From Bacteroidota bacterium (GTDB taxonomy: Bacteria > Chlamydiota > Chlamydiia > Chlamydiales > FEN-1388), in contig JABDGV010000003.1 of the NCBI GenBank assembly GCA_013285825.1, positions 26,405-90,404 on the forward strand: a DNA stretch of 64,000 nt, given 5' to 3'. A model generated the notes under the pieces. It was not told the DNA's origin. It saw nothing but the letters and a program-made list of their open reading frames with translations, and searched no databases. Of this stretch, positions 45,001-53,259 are shown piece by piece. Made by a program: the position numbers and the translations under genes. Positions within the stretch are counted from its first letter, which is position 1; the number at the start of each line of letters is the position of its first letter.

Positions 45001-46556
45001 GCCTGTTCATTTTTGCTATCGATAAGCTTTTTAAATCCACGTCCTAGCACATACAAGGATGTTGTTTTAAGATCGCTCTGATTTGCAAACTGGGCATCTG
45101 GCACGAAAGAGACTAAGCACAGTTTTTTCTGCTGAGGAGAAGCTTGAGTATATGCTTCCCAATCAAGAAATGGCAGATACTGTTTATTCAAATCAGAAGA
45201 TACTGGATTCCAATCTTCTGCCAGCTGCGCTTTCAACTGAGACGCCATCTGTGATCCGAGCGCTTGAAGATCAAGCGCTATAAGGCTTGTAGACCCCGAA
45301 AGAGTGTCAAGCTGAACCCGATAGATAATTCCATCGCCCGTAATTGACTCGCCGCTTTCTCGGCTGATGCGTGCAACCTCTAAAGAGACACGTCGATCAA
45401 TTTCATCGCGTCTTCGAGCATCAATTTCGCTTTTAGGAGTCGATTGAATAATGCTCAAGACTTCTGGGTGCAGCTTCAAAGCAATAACTGCATTGCCCCA
45501 ATCAAGTGAAACTTCTCCGATGAGTGGGTGGCGATCGCCGACAAAAAGAGTCCAGATAGCCATGTCGGCTGGATCTTTCGTCCGCTCTTTCGCTGTCCAC
45601 TGCATTGCAGAAGCAAAGCTCCAAGGCTTCAAGCCGCTGTTGATCAGGGAAGCTTCTTTTTGGACAATAGCTTCTGCTTTTGTGAGAAGCCCCTTAGTGG
45701 TCTTAAGGCGGTCAAGCTGCATTCTTTGGCTGTCAGAGATCTCTTCACCTTTTGCAGTTATGGCTGAAATCTCGCCATCAACTGCTCTAAGGCGCTCTGA
45801 AAGAAGCGCTGCAAGTGCTTTTGCCGCATCGCCCTTATCTTTTTCAAAGGATTGGCTGAAAGATTGAAAAAATCTCTTTCGAATCTGAGAGCCTGTATCG
45901 AAGAGTTCGTCTGTTTTTACAATCTCTTCGGCTAAAGACTCAATGGAGTCAGAATCTTTAGACTTTTGAATCTGAGCTAATTCAAAGGAAGGAGGAGACT
46001 CACCGCAGGTAGCCTTAATGACCTCTGCCATGCGAGGAGCAACAACTGCTGTATATTCTGGAGTTACCTGGTTGTTTTCATACTTCTTGTGAAATTGAAA
46101 CACACGAGCTGTTTGTGCATCATCGAGGCGTATTCCAATTCGTCGCAAAACGTGTACTTTAAGGCTTTCGGCAGCTGTATCGCTTTCAAAAAGGGAGAGT
46201 TGGCTTGGTCCGAAGGGAACAATTGCGCCCGCTCTTGGAAGAACAGCTCGAAATGCTTTTGCATCTTCAGCATTTGCAAACGCCACTCGAATAATCTGTG
46301 GATCAACAGAATCAACTTCTATAGAGGTTGCCGTAACCGATATGTTCTTGCAGAGCGCATGAATCCAATCGATAGAGTCCTGCTCGAGTTGATTTACTCG
46401 TGCAGCAATCTCGAGAGCAGTATCATTTGCCTGCTGCTCAGTTAGTGGTTGTGATAAGGGCTTGCTATAGAAAATAACTGTTGGGAGAATATTGTAGACA
46501 GTCAAGAGCAAGACGCCAAGGATGACGAAGAGCTGCCAGCGCTTTTGCTTTTCCAT
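42081..46556 (-). CDS. secDF: Fused protein-export membrane protein SecDF
   Basis: A 1491-residue fusion of SecD and SecF, which use the proton gradient to pull proteins through the Sec channel. An N-terminal helix (LFVILGVLLLTVYNILP) is followed by a long insert of about 600 residues with coiled-coil character, unusual for bacteria in general but known for chlamydial SecDF. The SecD signature WGLDLSGGKSV is near residue 660, with RIREEFLKSKRIASAI later; the SecF signature LGMDFTGGYSL is near residue 1200 and VFDRVREDVQLYRKRSF near 1410. About 12 membrane helices are present in two sets of six. It is the first gene of the secDF-recJ-methyltransferase operon. Confidence 0.95.
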   Translation of the reverse strand: MEKQKRWQLFVILGVLLLTVYNILPTVIFYSKPLSQPLTEQQANDTALEIAARVNQLEQDSIDWIHALCKNISVTATSIEVDSVDPQIIRVAFANAEDAKAFRAVLPRAGAIVPFGPSQLSLFESDTAAESLKVHVLRRIGIRLDDAQTARVFQFHKKYENNQVTPEYTAVVAPRMAEVIKATCGESPPSFELAQIQKSKDSDSIESLAEEIVKTDELFDTGSQIRKRFFQSFSQSFEKDKGDAAKALAALLSERLRAVDGEISAITAKGEEISDSQRMQLDRLKTTKGLLTKAEAIVQKEASLINSGLKPWSFASAMQWTAKERTKDPADMAIWTLFVGDRHPLIGEVSLDWGNAVIALKLHPEVLSIIQSTPKSEIDARRRDEIDRRVSLEVARISRESGESITGDGIIYRVQLDTLSGSTSLIALDLQALGSQMASQLKAQLAEDWNPVSSDLNKQYLPFLDWEAYTQASPQQKKLCLVSFVPDAQFANQSDLKTTSLYVLGRGFKKLIDSKNEQAHKDIESLALMLQARGFVAYFGDVLNGTIDLSDDIVFELDGYATPLLQATREQFSTYSSVPVAVLECSNYEQRLLTKNRIANAVQEDLVRWKEEWESAQVDLKLNARLYVPKPTRSTLISNIKRAAKLYVQGDDSKILKWGLDLSGGKSVKLGLVDQNGRPVTKSEDLQQAASELYTRLNKMGVSERVVRVENESISIDFPGLQGVSAQELVQASAMYFHVANEQFGPWNKETAKDVHTFLQEVWSEAVVSSRKDVDSINEIAFKKLERAQVTAKANTISSAAQRLLSAGLVLKNPHDGISSVDFDDTTSMVARHRGDDPADWHGSSHPLIFVFKNFALEGSSLENVHASYDAVKGNILVFSVKSRSASGRSESPRDEFYQWTSQFAEDKIIGTPREAFSEGRGWRMAVILNGEVIAAPTLSAALRDSATITGNFSQGEVQRLATDLRAGSLSFTPKILLEQNVSPELGRSERNSGIIASLLGVIAVVALMVSYYRFAGVVASIAVIFNVLMIWAVMQNIGAAITLPVLAGIVLTVGMAVDANVLVFERIREEFLKSKRIASAIAMGYKKAFSAIVDSNLTTILAALILIQFDSGPIRGFALSLMIGIISSMFTALFVTKYYFAGWVQDPKHTELKMSRWIPETNFNFLKYKKAAILATLVLAAVGVLTASVSWRSLLGMDFTGGYSLTFEVEPLGANVNPKARVQQAMETAGLDVREFQVRELGRPDLLRVQLSLSLEQQGRPFYQMPQENSGSFAYEYQANPRIEWIVTSLEQQGVELRPSCKPSLNQSWTTMSGQFSSVMRNNAIIALALSLIGVLIYIAVRFEWSFALASVAALGHTLLMTLAVMAVANYIGAPLQLNLEVVGALMTIIGYSLNDTIIVFDRVREDVQLYRKRSFSEVVNIALNSTLSRTIMTSGTTLAVLICLVLFGGGSIFAFSFVMLTGVFVGTLSTMFIASPLLVALYEKDQEMS

Positions 46557-46670
46557 TCGAACTCAGGGGGTTAAATAGTATGTTGAGAGAAACAGCCTAG
46601 CAAACCAATTTCATTCTGGCAAGTGGATAGATATTGCCCCTGCAGAAGAACTTGATATTTAGAAAAAAAT

Positions 46671-46743
46671 AAACGCAAAGATGCAAAGACGCAAAGAGAA
46701 ATTAAAAATCTTTGCGACTTTGGGTCTTTGCGACTTTGCGTTT
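46671..46743. repeat. CGCAAAG-type imperfect palindrome, copy 1
   Basis: The left arm is AAACGCAAAGATGCAAAGAC and onward, made of three tandem (N)CGCAAAGA-like units; the right arm carries the reverse units and ends ACTTTGCGTTT. A short AT-rich spacer separates them. It matches the element at 50055-50145 in unit sequence. It lies between secDF and the nucleotide-transporter terminator. Confidence 0.75.
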
Positions 46744-46758
46744 AATTTTATAAATAAA

Positions 46759-46796
46759 AAAACCCCTATCGCCCAGCATCGGGGCAATAGGGGTTT
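46759..46796 (-). terminator. Rho-independent terminator of the nucleotide transporter gene
   Basis: On the minus strand AAACCCCTATTGCCCC pairs with GGGCGATAGGGGTTT around a short loop, followed directly by a T-rich run (TTTTTTTATTT). It lies 22 bases after the stop of the gene at 46818-48338. This is the best intrinsic terminator in the window. Confidence 0.9.
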
Positions 46797-46817
46797 CGTG
46801 ATTCAAAAACGCTTGGC

Positions 46818-48338
46818 TTAAACTGTAACCTTTACAGCTGCAGCTTGCGATTTTTCAGCCGTCAACTGAACGAACTGTCGGTTCAAGGAGCGAACCGCCA
46901 TGATCCATACAGCGATAATGACGAACAAGATAACGGCAACATAGGGTGTAATTGCAGCAATCGATCCACAAGCAACTAAAAGTGCTTGCTGAACGAATGA
47001 ACCGCCCGATTTACCCAAACGTGCACCGATAACGTCAATGGCAGCCTTACCCTTAACCTTGGATTCTGGGTCAAGCGGGATATAGGCCATCTCTTTGGTT
47101 GGATCGAAGAGGGAGTACTTTGCTGACTTGCTCATAATGTTCTGAGCTGCACCAAAGATAACTGCCAAGAAGAGTGGAGTTGTTCCCAACGCTGCGATAG
47201 CTGCAGACAAGTTATCACGGAAAAGAACAAACGCAAAGAATGCAGTTCCTGTAACTAGAAGCACAACAGGCGTAATCATGGCCGCAAAGCCCCAGCCTTT
47301 ACGAATAGCGTTACCGCCAACGAAAAGCATCATGAAGATAGTTACGGCACCTGTTACTGTTGAGAAATAGCCCATGAAGGTGCTGTATTCATTTGGATTT
47401 GAATACTGAAGTCTTAACTGGTTCTTCCAGGTAACTTCAACTAAGTTAATAGAAATTCCATATGCGATTACGAGAAGCGCAATGCAGAGGAGGTACTTGG
47501 ATTTGCCCAAGAAGATAATGCTCTCCTTAATGGACATCTTTGGCTTAGATTTCTTGCCTTTGATCTCAGTCGGCTCATAAAAGCGTGTATCAGTTAACAC
47601 GTTTCGGTTGATCCAGTAGTAGATACCAACAACTAAAATACCTGCAACCAACACCATGGATATGAGGTAGTTGAGGGAAATTTGCCAAGCATCTGCGCCC
47701 ACTGGAAGCTGATCTTGGATAGCTGATACGTACACGATAGCAGGACCAGAGAAGAGAAGGGCTAGGTTTGCACCCAAGCCGAAGAGAGCGTAGAAACGCT
47801 TAGCTTCTGAAACTTTGGTAATGTCGTTTGCAAATCCCCAGAAAAGGAGAGATAAAACTGCAGAACCCCACAGCTCAGCCATAATGTAGAAAATCGAAAA
47901 AGTCCAGGTACGGATCGACTCTACAAGGCCTGAAAGGCCAACTGGGAGAGATGCTTTTAGGTAATCTGCAAATGCATTTGGATGCAGCACATCACGTGCT
48001 GGATAGAGAACAAATGCGAACAGCGCAAAGAAGATTAAGAATGGTAAAATAGTCGCATAGAAAAGATTCTCTTTACTAAGGATATTACTCATCTTTGCAT
48101 ATATGAGCGTGAAAATAATCGCTCCTGGAACCACTCCCCACACTTTCAGAAAGGGGATTGCTTCAGCACCAGCGGACGTCACGACGAGCGCGTCCTTAGT
48201 GTCCCTCAAAATCGTATAGTTGAAGGATATGAAGAAGAACATGAAGAACATCGGAAGGATTTTTTTCAGTTCAAAACCGTGTACGGGCCAGAAAAAGGCG
48301 CGCCACTTCCCGAATTCTCGTTTAGCATCTTGGGACAT
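46818..48338 (-). CDS. Nucleotide transporter of the ATP/ADP translocase family (NTT), copy 1
   Basis: A 506-residue membrane protein with about 11-12 helices, of the plastid/Rickettsia/Chlamydia NTT family that takes up ATP in exchange for ADP, or other nucleotides by proton symport. The N-terminal signature is FNYTILRDTKDALVVTSAGAEAIPFLKVW; compared with the two other copies in this window the segment between VVT and GAE is two residues shorter. LVEVTWKNQLRLQY and KYSLFDPTKEMAYIPLDPESKVKGKAAIDVIGARLGKSG are family blocks. Exact substrate cannot be told from sequence by eye. It has its own promoter (48385-48413) and terminator, and is divergent from murA. Confidence 0.93.
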   Translation of the reverse strand: MSQDAKREFGKWRAFFWPVHGFELKKILPMFFMFFFISFNYTILRDTKDALVVTSAGAEAIPFLKVWGVVPGAIIFTLIYAKMSNILSKENLFYATILPFLIFFALFAFVLYPARDVLHPNAFADYLKASLPVGLSGLVESIRTWTFSIFYIMAELWGSAVLSLLFWGFANDITKVSEAKRFYALFGLGANLALLFSGPAIVYVSAIQDQLPVGADAWQISLNYLISMVLVAGILVVGIYYWINRNVLTDTRFYEPTEIKGKKSKPKMSIKESIIFLGKSKYLLCIALLVIAYGISINLVEVTWKNQLRLQYSNPNEYSTFMGYFSTVTGAVTIFMMLFVGGNAIRKGWGFAAMITPVVLLVTGTAFFAFVLFRDNLSAAIAALGTTPLFLAVIFGAAQNIMSKSAKYSLFDPTKEMAYIPLDPESKVKGKAAIDVIGARLGKSGGSFVQQALLVACGSIAAITPYVAVILFVIIAVWIMAVRSLNRQFVQLTAEKSQAAAVKVTV

Positions 48339-48384
48339 ACAACCTCATCAGGTTATCATTTAACAAAATAGTCAAAGATCGAAG

Positions 48385-48413
48385 ATATTAGCAGCAGTCT
48401 TAAAATTTTTCAA
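48385..48413 (-). promoter_or_regulatory. Promoter of NTT copy 1
   Basis: On the minus strand TTGAAA (48413-48408) and TAATAT (48390-48385) are separated by 17 bases. The mRNA would start near 48378, about 40 bases before the ATG at 48338. Confidence 0.45.
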
Positions 48414-48620
48414 GAACTTGCTTTTGCATCGCCTTTTTTCAATAAATGCTTTGATTCTCATAGTTTTAATCATTAGTTAAACAAACTAAAAATTATCACC
48501 CTTCGAAAATGTGAACGTAAGTCCTTGGAAATCAAGGACTTACGATTTAGAAAAAATAAATTTGCAATTTTGCATACGAGTAGTATAAAAATCAGTGTGT
48601 TGTCAAAGATTAGGGTATTC

Positions 48621-50003
48621 GTGCACCAAAATAGCGAACATCTGCGCATTGTCGGCGGTCAGCCGCTGCAAGGAGACGTGACAGTTTCCGGCGCTAAAAA
48701 CTCCGTAACTAAATTATTAGTTGCATCCCTTCTATCCCCAAAACCATGCACTTTTACCAATGTTCCCGATATCGGCGATGTCCGAATAACCGTAGAGCTC
48801 TGCCAAGAACTGGGCATGCAGGTCAACTGGGATAAAGAAAAGGGAACTATTCGCTGCCATACAAAAGAAATTAGAACTTCCTATATTCCTCAGCGATTTT
48901 GCGGATCCAATCGAATTCCCATTCTTATGATTGGAGCGCTCCTTGCTCGAACAGGAGAAGATGTTATTGTTCCAACCGTCGGCGGTTGTAAAATCGGTCC
49001 TCGCTCAATTGATTTTCATATTGAAGCTCTTTCTAAACTTGGCGCTCATATCGAGCTACGCGAGATGAAAAAAGAGTGCGCCTATCTTGCAAAAGCACAC
49101 CAAGGCTTAACTGGCGGCTTGATTGAACTTCCCTTCCCATCCGTCGGTGCAACTGAAAATGCGATTCTCGCAGCCGTTGGCGCTAAAGGTACAACTATAA
49201 TTCAAAACGCTGCCGTTGAACCTGAAATTGTCGATATCATCCTCTTCCTTCAAAAAATCGGCGTAAATATCACTCTCGATGTCGATCGAACAATTAGAAT
49301 TGTGGGCACTCGCCATTTCTATGAAGCAGAGCATCATGTTGTAACAGATCGAAACGAAGCTGCCTCCTGGGGCATGGCTGCGATTCTTACTAAGGGCCGC
49401 GTCTTTGTGAAAGGTGCTCAGCACGCGCATATGATTACTTTTCTGAACAAGCTCAGAGAGCTTGGCGGAGGCTTTTCTGTTCGCCAGGACGGTATTGAGT
49501 TCTATTATGACGGCCCGCTTCAAGGAGGACTCCATTTAGAAACCGATGTCCACCCAGGCTTTATGACCGATTGGCAGCCACCCTTTGCTGTTATGCTCAC
49601 TCAGGCAACCGGCGCATCTGTCATCCATGAAACTGTGTATGAAAACAGACTTGGATTCACAGAGACATTGAATGAGATGGGAGCGCAATTTTCCCTCTTC
49701 CGACAATGCCTTGGCGGCAAACAATGCCGTTTTAACTCATGTGCTCACTACCACAGCGTGACTGTCCGTGGTCCAACACCTCTGAAGGGCATGTCTATTA
49801 CAATCCCCGATCTTCGCGCAGGCTTTGCCTATGTACTCGCAGCGCTCATCGCTCAAGGAGAGTCCCGCCTCTCAGGCGTTCCCTTCCTCGACCGCGGCTA
49901 TGAAAAGGTTGTGGAGAAGATGCAATCGCTCGGTGCTGAAGTCGAAAGAGTCTCGATAACTCCAGAGATCCCTGTGCCTCAAGGCGAACATATTCTCGTC
50001 TAA
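48621..50003 (+). CDS. murA: UDP-N-acetylglucosamine 1-carboxyvinyltransferase
   Basis: A 460-residue enzyme of the first committed step of peptidoglycan synthesis, joining phosphoenolpyruvate to UDP-GlcNAc. Motifs: VSGAKNSVTKLL with the catalytic Lys, VPTVGGCKIGPRSIDFH with Cys at residue 123 in the place of E. coli Cys115, and ETDVHPGFMTDWQPPF with the catalytic Asp. Chlamydia trachomatis has Asp at the cysteine position, which makes it fosfomycin-resistant; here the Cys is kept. The frame is open further upstream, but the family N-terminus starts after the GTG at 48621, which has AGGG 5 bases before it. A TTG seven codons earlier is an alternative. MurA next to argS and tarp-position genes agrees with Chlamydia order. 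Confidence 0.94.
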   Translation: MHQNSEHLRIVGGQPLQGDVTVSGAKNSVTKLLVASLLSPKPCTFTNVPDIGDVRITVELCQELGMQVNWDKEKGTIRCHTKEIRTSYIPQRFCGSNRIPILMIGALLARTGEDVIVPTVGGCKIGPRSIDFHIEALSKLGAHIELREMKKECAYLAKAHQGLTGGLIELPFPSVGATENAILAAVGAKGTTIIQNAAVEPEIVDIILFLQKIGVNITLDVDRTIRIVGTRHFYEAEHHVVTDRNEAASWGMAAILTKGRVFVKGAQHAHMITFLNKLRELGGGFSVRQDGIEFYYDGPLQGGLHLETDVHPGFMTDWQPPFAVMLTQATGASVIHETVYENRLGFTETLNEMGAQFSLFRQCLGGKQCRFNSCAHYHSVTVRGPTPLKGMSITIPDLRAGFAYVLAALIAQGESRLSGVPFLDRGYEKVVEKMQSLGAEVERVSITPEIPVPQGEHILV

Positions 50004-50054
50004 ATCACTCTCCTAATACATGCACAAGCCCTAAGTACGTATCTATTAATGATT

Positions 50055-50145
50055 AAACGCAAAGACGCTAAGGTGCTAAGACGCAAAGAAGAAGGCAGTT
50101 GTAATTATCTTTCTTTGCGCCTTTGTATCTTTGCGACTTTGCGTT
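50055..50145. repeat. CGCAAAG-type imperfect palindrome, copy 2
   Basis: The left arm AAACGCAAAGACGCTAAGGT continues to 50090, and the right arm (50111-50145) contains TTCTTTGCGCCTTTG and ends ACTTTGCGTT. The spacer is about 20 bases. It shares its units with the element at 46671-46743 but the internal units differ (CTAAG instead of GCAAAG). It lies between murA and epmB. Confidence 0.75.
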
Positions 50146-50246
50146 GAATTTGCCTTTTAGTTTTATTCTACGTCATTTTTTATGACTTATGGGTAATTTG
50201 GCTACTAAGTGCGTGCCCGATAAAATTGATATCTGAATAGTTACGT

Positions 50247-50275
50247 TTGAAATAAATTGCTTTTCCCTTGATACT
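50247..50275 (+). promoter_or_regulatory. Promoter of epmB
   Basis: TTGAAA (50247-50252) and GATACT (50270-50275) are separated by 17 bases. The expected mRNA start near 50282 is only about 3 bases before the ATG at 50285, and there is no Shine-Dalgarno sequence. Confidence 0.5.
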
Positions 50276-50284
50276 AGATGACCT

Positions 50285-51256
50285 ATGTCCGACTCTCTTT
50301 GGCGTGCGATCCTTCGCACTAACTTCCGCTCTCTTGATGCATTAGCTTCGTATCTCAAATGGGATGAAGAGCTGCTTTCCCGCGTCTTGAAAAATCCCAA
50401 ATTCCCTCTTAATATCCCGAAGCGCCTTGCAGAGAAGATCGAGCAGAACAGTCTTGATGACCCAATCCTTCGGCAATTTATTCCACTCAACGACGAGCTC
50501 ACCGCGCACAAAGGATTTGTTTTAGAACCGGTTGATGATCAACGCTTCGCTAGAAGCGGCTCGCTTCTGCAAAAATATTCAGGACGCGCGCTGCTCGTTT
50601 CAACGGGCACGTGCGCCATGCACTGCCGCTACTGCTTTCGACAAAATTTTGATTACAGTGTCAAGAGCTCAAAATTTGAACAAGAGCTAGAAACTCTTCG
50701 AAATGATCCCTCAATCAACGAGATTATTTTGAGCGGCGGCGATCCTCTCTCCCTTTCTACTCGAGAGCTTTCTGAACTATTAGCTGCCTTTTCAGATATC
50801 CCCCACATTGATATCATTCGCTTCCACACGAGGTTTCCGATAGGTATCCCAGAACGAATAACTCCACAATTTCTCGCCCTTTTGTCAAAACAGCCAAAGC
50901 AAATTATTTTTGTCATTCACACAAACCATGCTAAAGAGCTCGATAAGCAGGTGCTAGACTCCCTCAAGTCCCTCCAAAAGCTTGGCATCCCAATTCTAAA
51001 CCAAACAGTTCTTCTTAAAGGGATCAATGACTCGTTTGAAGTGCTCTTCAACCTCTCTCAGACACTCATTACGAACGGAATTATTCCCTACTACCTTCAT
51101 AAGCTCGATTTAGTCAAAGGCGCTGCCCATTTTGCTGTTCCAACCAAAGTTGGACTCTCTCTCATTCAGCAATTGAGAGACTCTCTTCCCGGCTACGCCG
51201 TCCCCTCATTCGTCCAGGAAATCCCTGGGCAAAGCTCCAAAACAGCAATAAACTAA
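50285..51256 (+). CDS. epmB: EF-P beta-lysylation protein EpmB (radical SAM lysine 2,3-aminomutase family)
   Basis: A 323-residue radical SAM enzyme with the cluster-binding CAMHCRYC (CxxxCxxC) near residue 110, preceded by LLQKYSGRALLVSTGT and followed by FRQNFDYS. Other family blocks are EIILSGGDPLSLS, RFHTRFPIGIPERI and YYLHKLDLVKGAAHF. The short length (323 against about 415 for KamA) and absence of a C-terminal zinc-cysteine extension favour EpmB, which converts alpha-lysine to beta-lysine for modification of elongation factor P together with EpmA. Neither efp nor epmA is in the window, so the pathway assignment is inference. Confidence 0.82.
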   Translation: MSDSLWRAILRTNFRSLDALASYLKWDEELLSRVLKNPKFPLNIPKRLAEKIEQNSLDDPILRQFIPLNDELTAHKGFVLEPVDDQRFARSGSLLQKYSGRALLVSTGTCAMHCRYCFRQNFDYSVKSSKFEQELETLRNDPSINEIILSGGDPLSLSTRELSELLAAFSDIPHIDIIRFHTRFPIGIPERITPQFLALLSKQPKQIIFVIHTNHAKELDKQVLDSLKSLQKLGIPILNQTVLLKGINDSFEVLFNLSQTLITNGIIPYYLHKLDLVKGAAHFAVPTKVGLSLIQQLRDSLPGYAVPSFVQEIPGQSSKTAIN

Positions 51257-51302
51257 TTTTTTGATATAATCAGGAATAAGAGACTCAACTCTTAGAGGTT
51301 AT

Positions 51303-53210
51303 ATGTCTACCATCAATCCAAATGTAGCTGCACTCCGTGACTGGGCAAGAGAAAACAATGAGCCCCATGCCCGGAAAGGAATTTTGACCATTTCGGGGTC
51401 AGGAACAAGTCTAAAAATAAACTATATTCCTCGAGAAAAAAACGTACTCCAATACACTTGGACTCGTATAAAAGGCTTTTTTGATGGTAGCACTCATCTT
51501 AATAAAATTGTCGAAGGGCTTAGGGGCAACACTGAGTTGCTTAATATTAAGATTAAGAGCGAGAGCAGCGAAATCGAAATCAAAGATGTTTTAGATTCAA
51601 AAATTAATTGTTTCAACGATAAATTCATCCACAAATTGTTTGGAAAAATACCAAATCTTGATATCGCGATTAGTGGGGTTTTTACTAAAACGCATGACCA
51701 ACCAACTCAGCAATCCACTGAAACAACAAAAACTCCTGCTAAACAAGAAGAGCCCACTCTTCCAAACATATTTAATCCAAAACAGCTAACCGACCTCTCG
51801 AAACTACTAGAAGGAACTGGAGCAAGTTTGAACCCTTCAGACGTTACTAATGAAACCACGTTGAAGGGCGGTTATAGATTTGGTCTTGTTATGATCAAAA
51901 TTCAGCTTCCCCCACAAAAGCCAGATGAGCCTCCTGTCATTGCTTTCCTTAGAGCGGCCCCAAATAATCCCACGAATTTGAATGTCACGCAATTTTTCAA
52001 AGACCTTCAAGCCTATAAGTCAGGAGAATCCTCTACAAAACCTGAACTCAAAGAAGAAAAACTAACTACTGGATCTTCAAGACCACAGGAGAAACTGAGC
52101 GTTGTTAAAGGCACACAAGCTATCGAAATCATGTCCAACTTTCTTAAAGTCGCTTCTATCGATCCAGAAAGCAAGACCCCAACAGTTGATGCTCTCAATC
52201 AAATAAGCAAATTACCGTCAGAAAAACGCCCTAAGATGTCTCCAGATCAATTGAAGACTGTTTGTACATACCTGAAAGATAAGGTAAACGTTACGCTTCC
52301 CCAGCATACTCTCAATAAATTAACCAAGAGTGGGAATATCGATATTCTCGAGTTTGTTTTTGATGTTAATAAGAACATACTCAATACGCAAAAGGACAAG
52401 CTTGATGACCCACTCGATCGAATTATGAATAACCTTCAGGTAAGCAACGAACCTCGAAAAGACAAGAGTGACACAGAATCCTCAGTTCAGAAGAAAGAAG
52501 AAAGCAAACTGCAGTCTAAAGAGACTTTCTCCAAAATTTATCCTTCGTTGACCACACAATTAGACAAAAATGATCTCCAGCTTTTTGGAAAATTACTTTC
52601 TAATATTGGTATTGTGTTCAACACATATGCCATGAAACAAGAGATAAAAAATGGGTTTTGTTCTATTTCCAGTCTGCTTGACAAGATCGAAATACCCAAC
52701 AAAGTTGAAAATGAATCACCTAGAATTACCTTTTTACGAGAATTAAAAAATGATCCCAATAGGGACATCGTGCCTCTGGATCAGTTGTTTAAAAATATTT
52801 CATCAACTGAACTCCCTAGCAAAGAATTGAAATTCATTTCTGATTTCATCAAAAATACCGCCGCAGAGCGTACAAAAAATCAAACACCAATAGAAAAGTG
52901 GACCCCATTATTCAACAACTTACAACAACAGTTTACGAAAACTTTTTCGACCTCAAAAACTACCTCAGGCGCACTAGAGGACGCCGCAATCAATGAATAT
53001 GTTTTAAATGGCGTGCGTGCATTTAGCATATATACGGGCAGCAAGCTCCATCATGATAATCGTGAGTTGAAAAACTTCCAGGCGCAACTCGTGCAAGCTG
53101 TTCGTGCTGATTTCCCCAATCAAAAAGCAAAAGAATTAATACAAGAAGTTGATGCTGATGTAGGTGTCAAACTGCACAAGGCAATTGACATCTTGAATAA
53201 CGAAAAATAG
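51303..53210 (+). CDS. Unrecognised 635-residue protein at the tarp position, candidate secreted protein
   Basis: Starts at an ATG with AGAGG 5 bases upstream. The protein is hydrophilic, Lys/Ser/Thr/Pro-rich, without signal peptide or membrane segment. Residues 1-135 look folded (LTISGSGTSLKINYIPREKN; IPNLDIAISG). A Pro/Thr/Gln-rich linker follows (QPTQQSTETTKTPAK), then two related helical segments: FNPKQLTDLSKLLEGTGASLN near 155 and LDKNDLQLFGKLLSNIGIVFN near 420, each followed by a similar LP..P.FLR.L...P stretch with a downstream ...FKDLQ/FKNIS. This suggests an internal duplication. In Chlamydia the actin-recruiting effector tarp lies next to murA in the same region; there is no visible sequence similarity to Tarp, so this is positional only. 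Confidence 0.6.
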   Translation: MSTINPNVAALRDWARENNEPHARKGILTISGSGTSLKINYIPREKNVLQYTWTRIKGFFDGSTHLNKIVEGLRGNTELLNIKIKSESSEIEIKDVLDSKINCFNDKFIHKLFGKIPNLDIAISGVFTKTHDQPTQQSTETTKTPAKQEEPTLPNIFNPKQLTDLSKLLEGTGASLNPSDVTNETTLKGGYRFGLVMIKIQLPPQKPDEPPVIAFLRAAPNNPTNLNVTQFFKDLQAYKSGESSTKPELKEEKLTTGSSRPQEKLSVVKGTQAIEIMSNFLKVASIDPESKTPTVDALNQISKLPSEKRPKMSPDQLKTVCTYLKDKVNVTLPQHTLNKLTKSGNIDILEFVFDVNKNILNTQKDKLDDPLDRIMNNLQVSNEPRKDKSDTESSVQKKEESKLQSKETFSKIYPSLTTQLDKNDLQLFGKLLSNIGIVFNTYAMKQEIKNGFCSISSLLDKIEIPNKVENESPRITFLRELKNDPNRDIVPLDQLFKNISSTELPSKELKFISDFIKNTAAERTKNQTPIEKWTPLFNNLQQQFTKTFSTSKTTSGALEDAAINEYVLNGVRAFSIYTGSKLHHDNRELKNFQAQLVQAVRADFPNQKAKELIQEVDADVGVKLHKAIDILNNEK

Positions 53211-53259
53211 AAGTAGCACAGTATAGAAGTAGCACAATACATCTGCTAGTCAACACAGC

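Noticed and set aside
46671..46743. CRISPR-like array suggested by the tandem CGCAAAG units
   Set aside because: Units are about 9 bases without unique spacers and fold back on themselves; there are no cas genes nearby. It is better described as a palindromic dispersed repeat.
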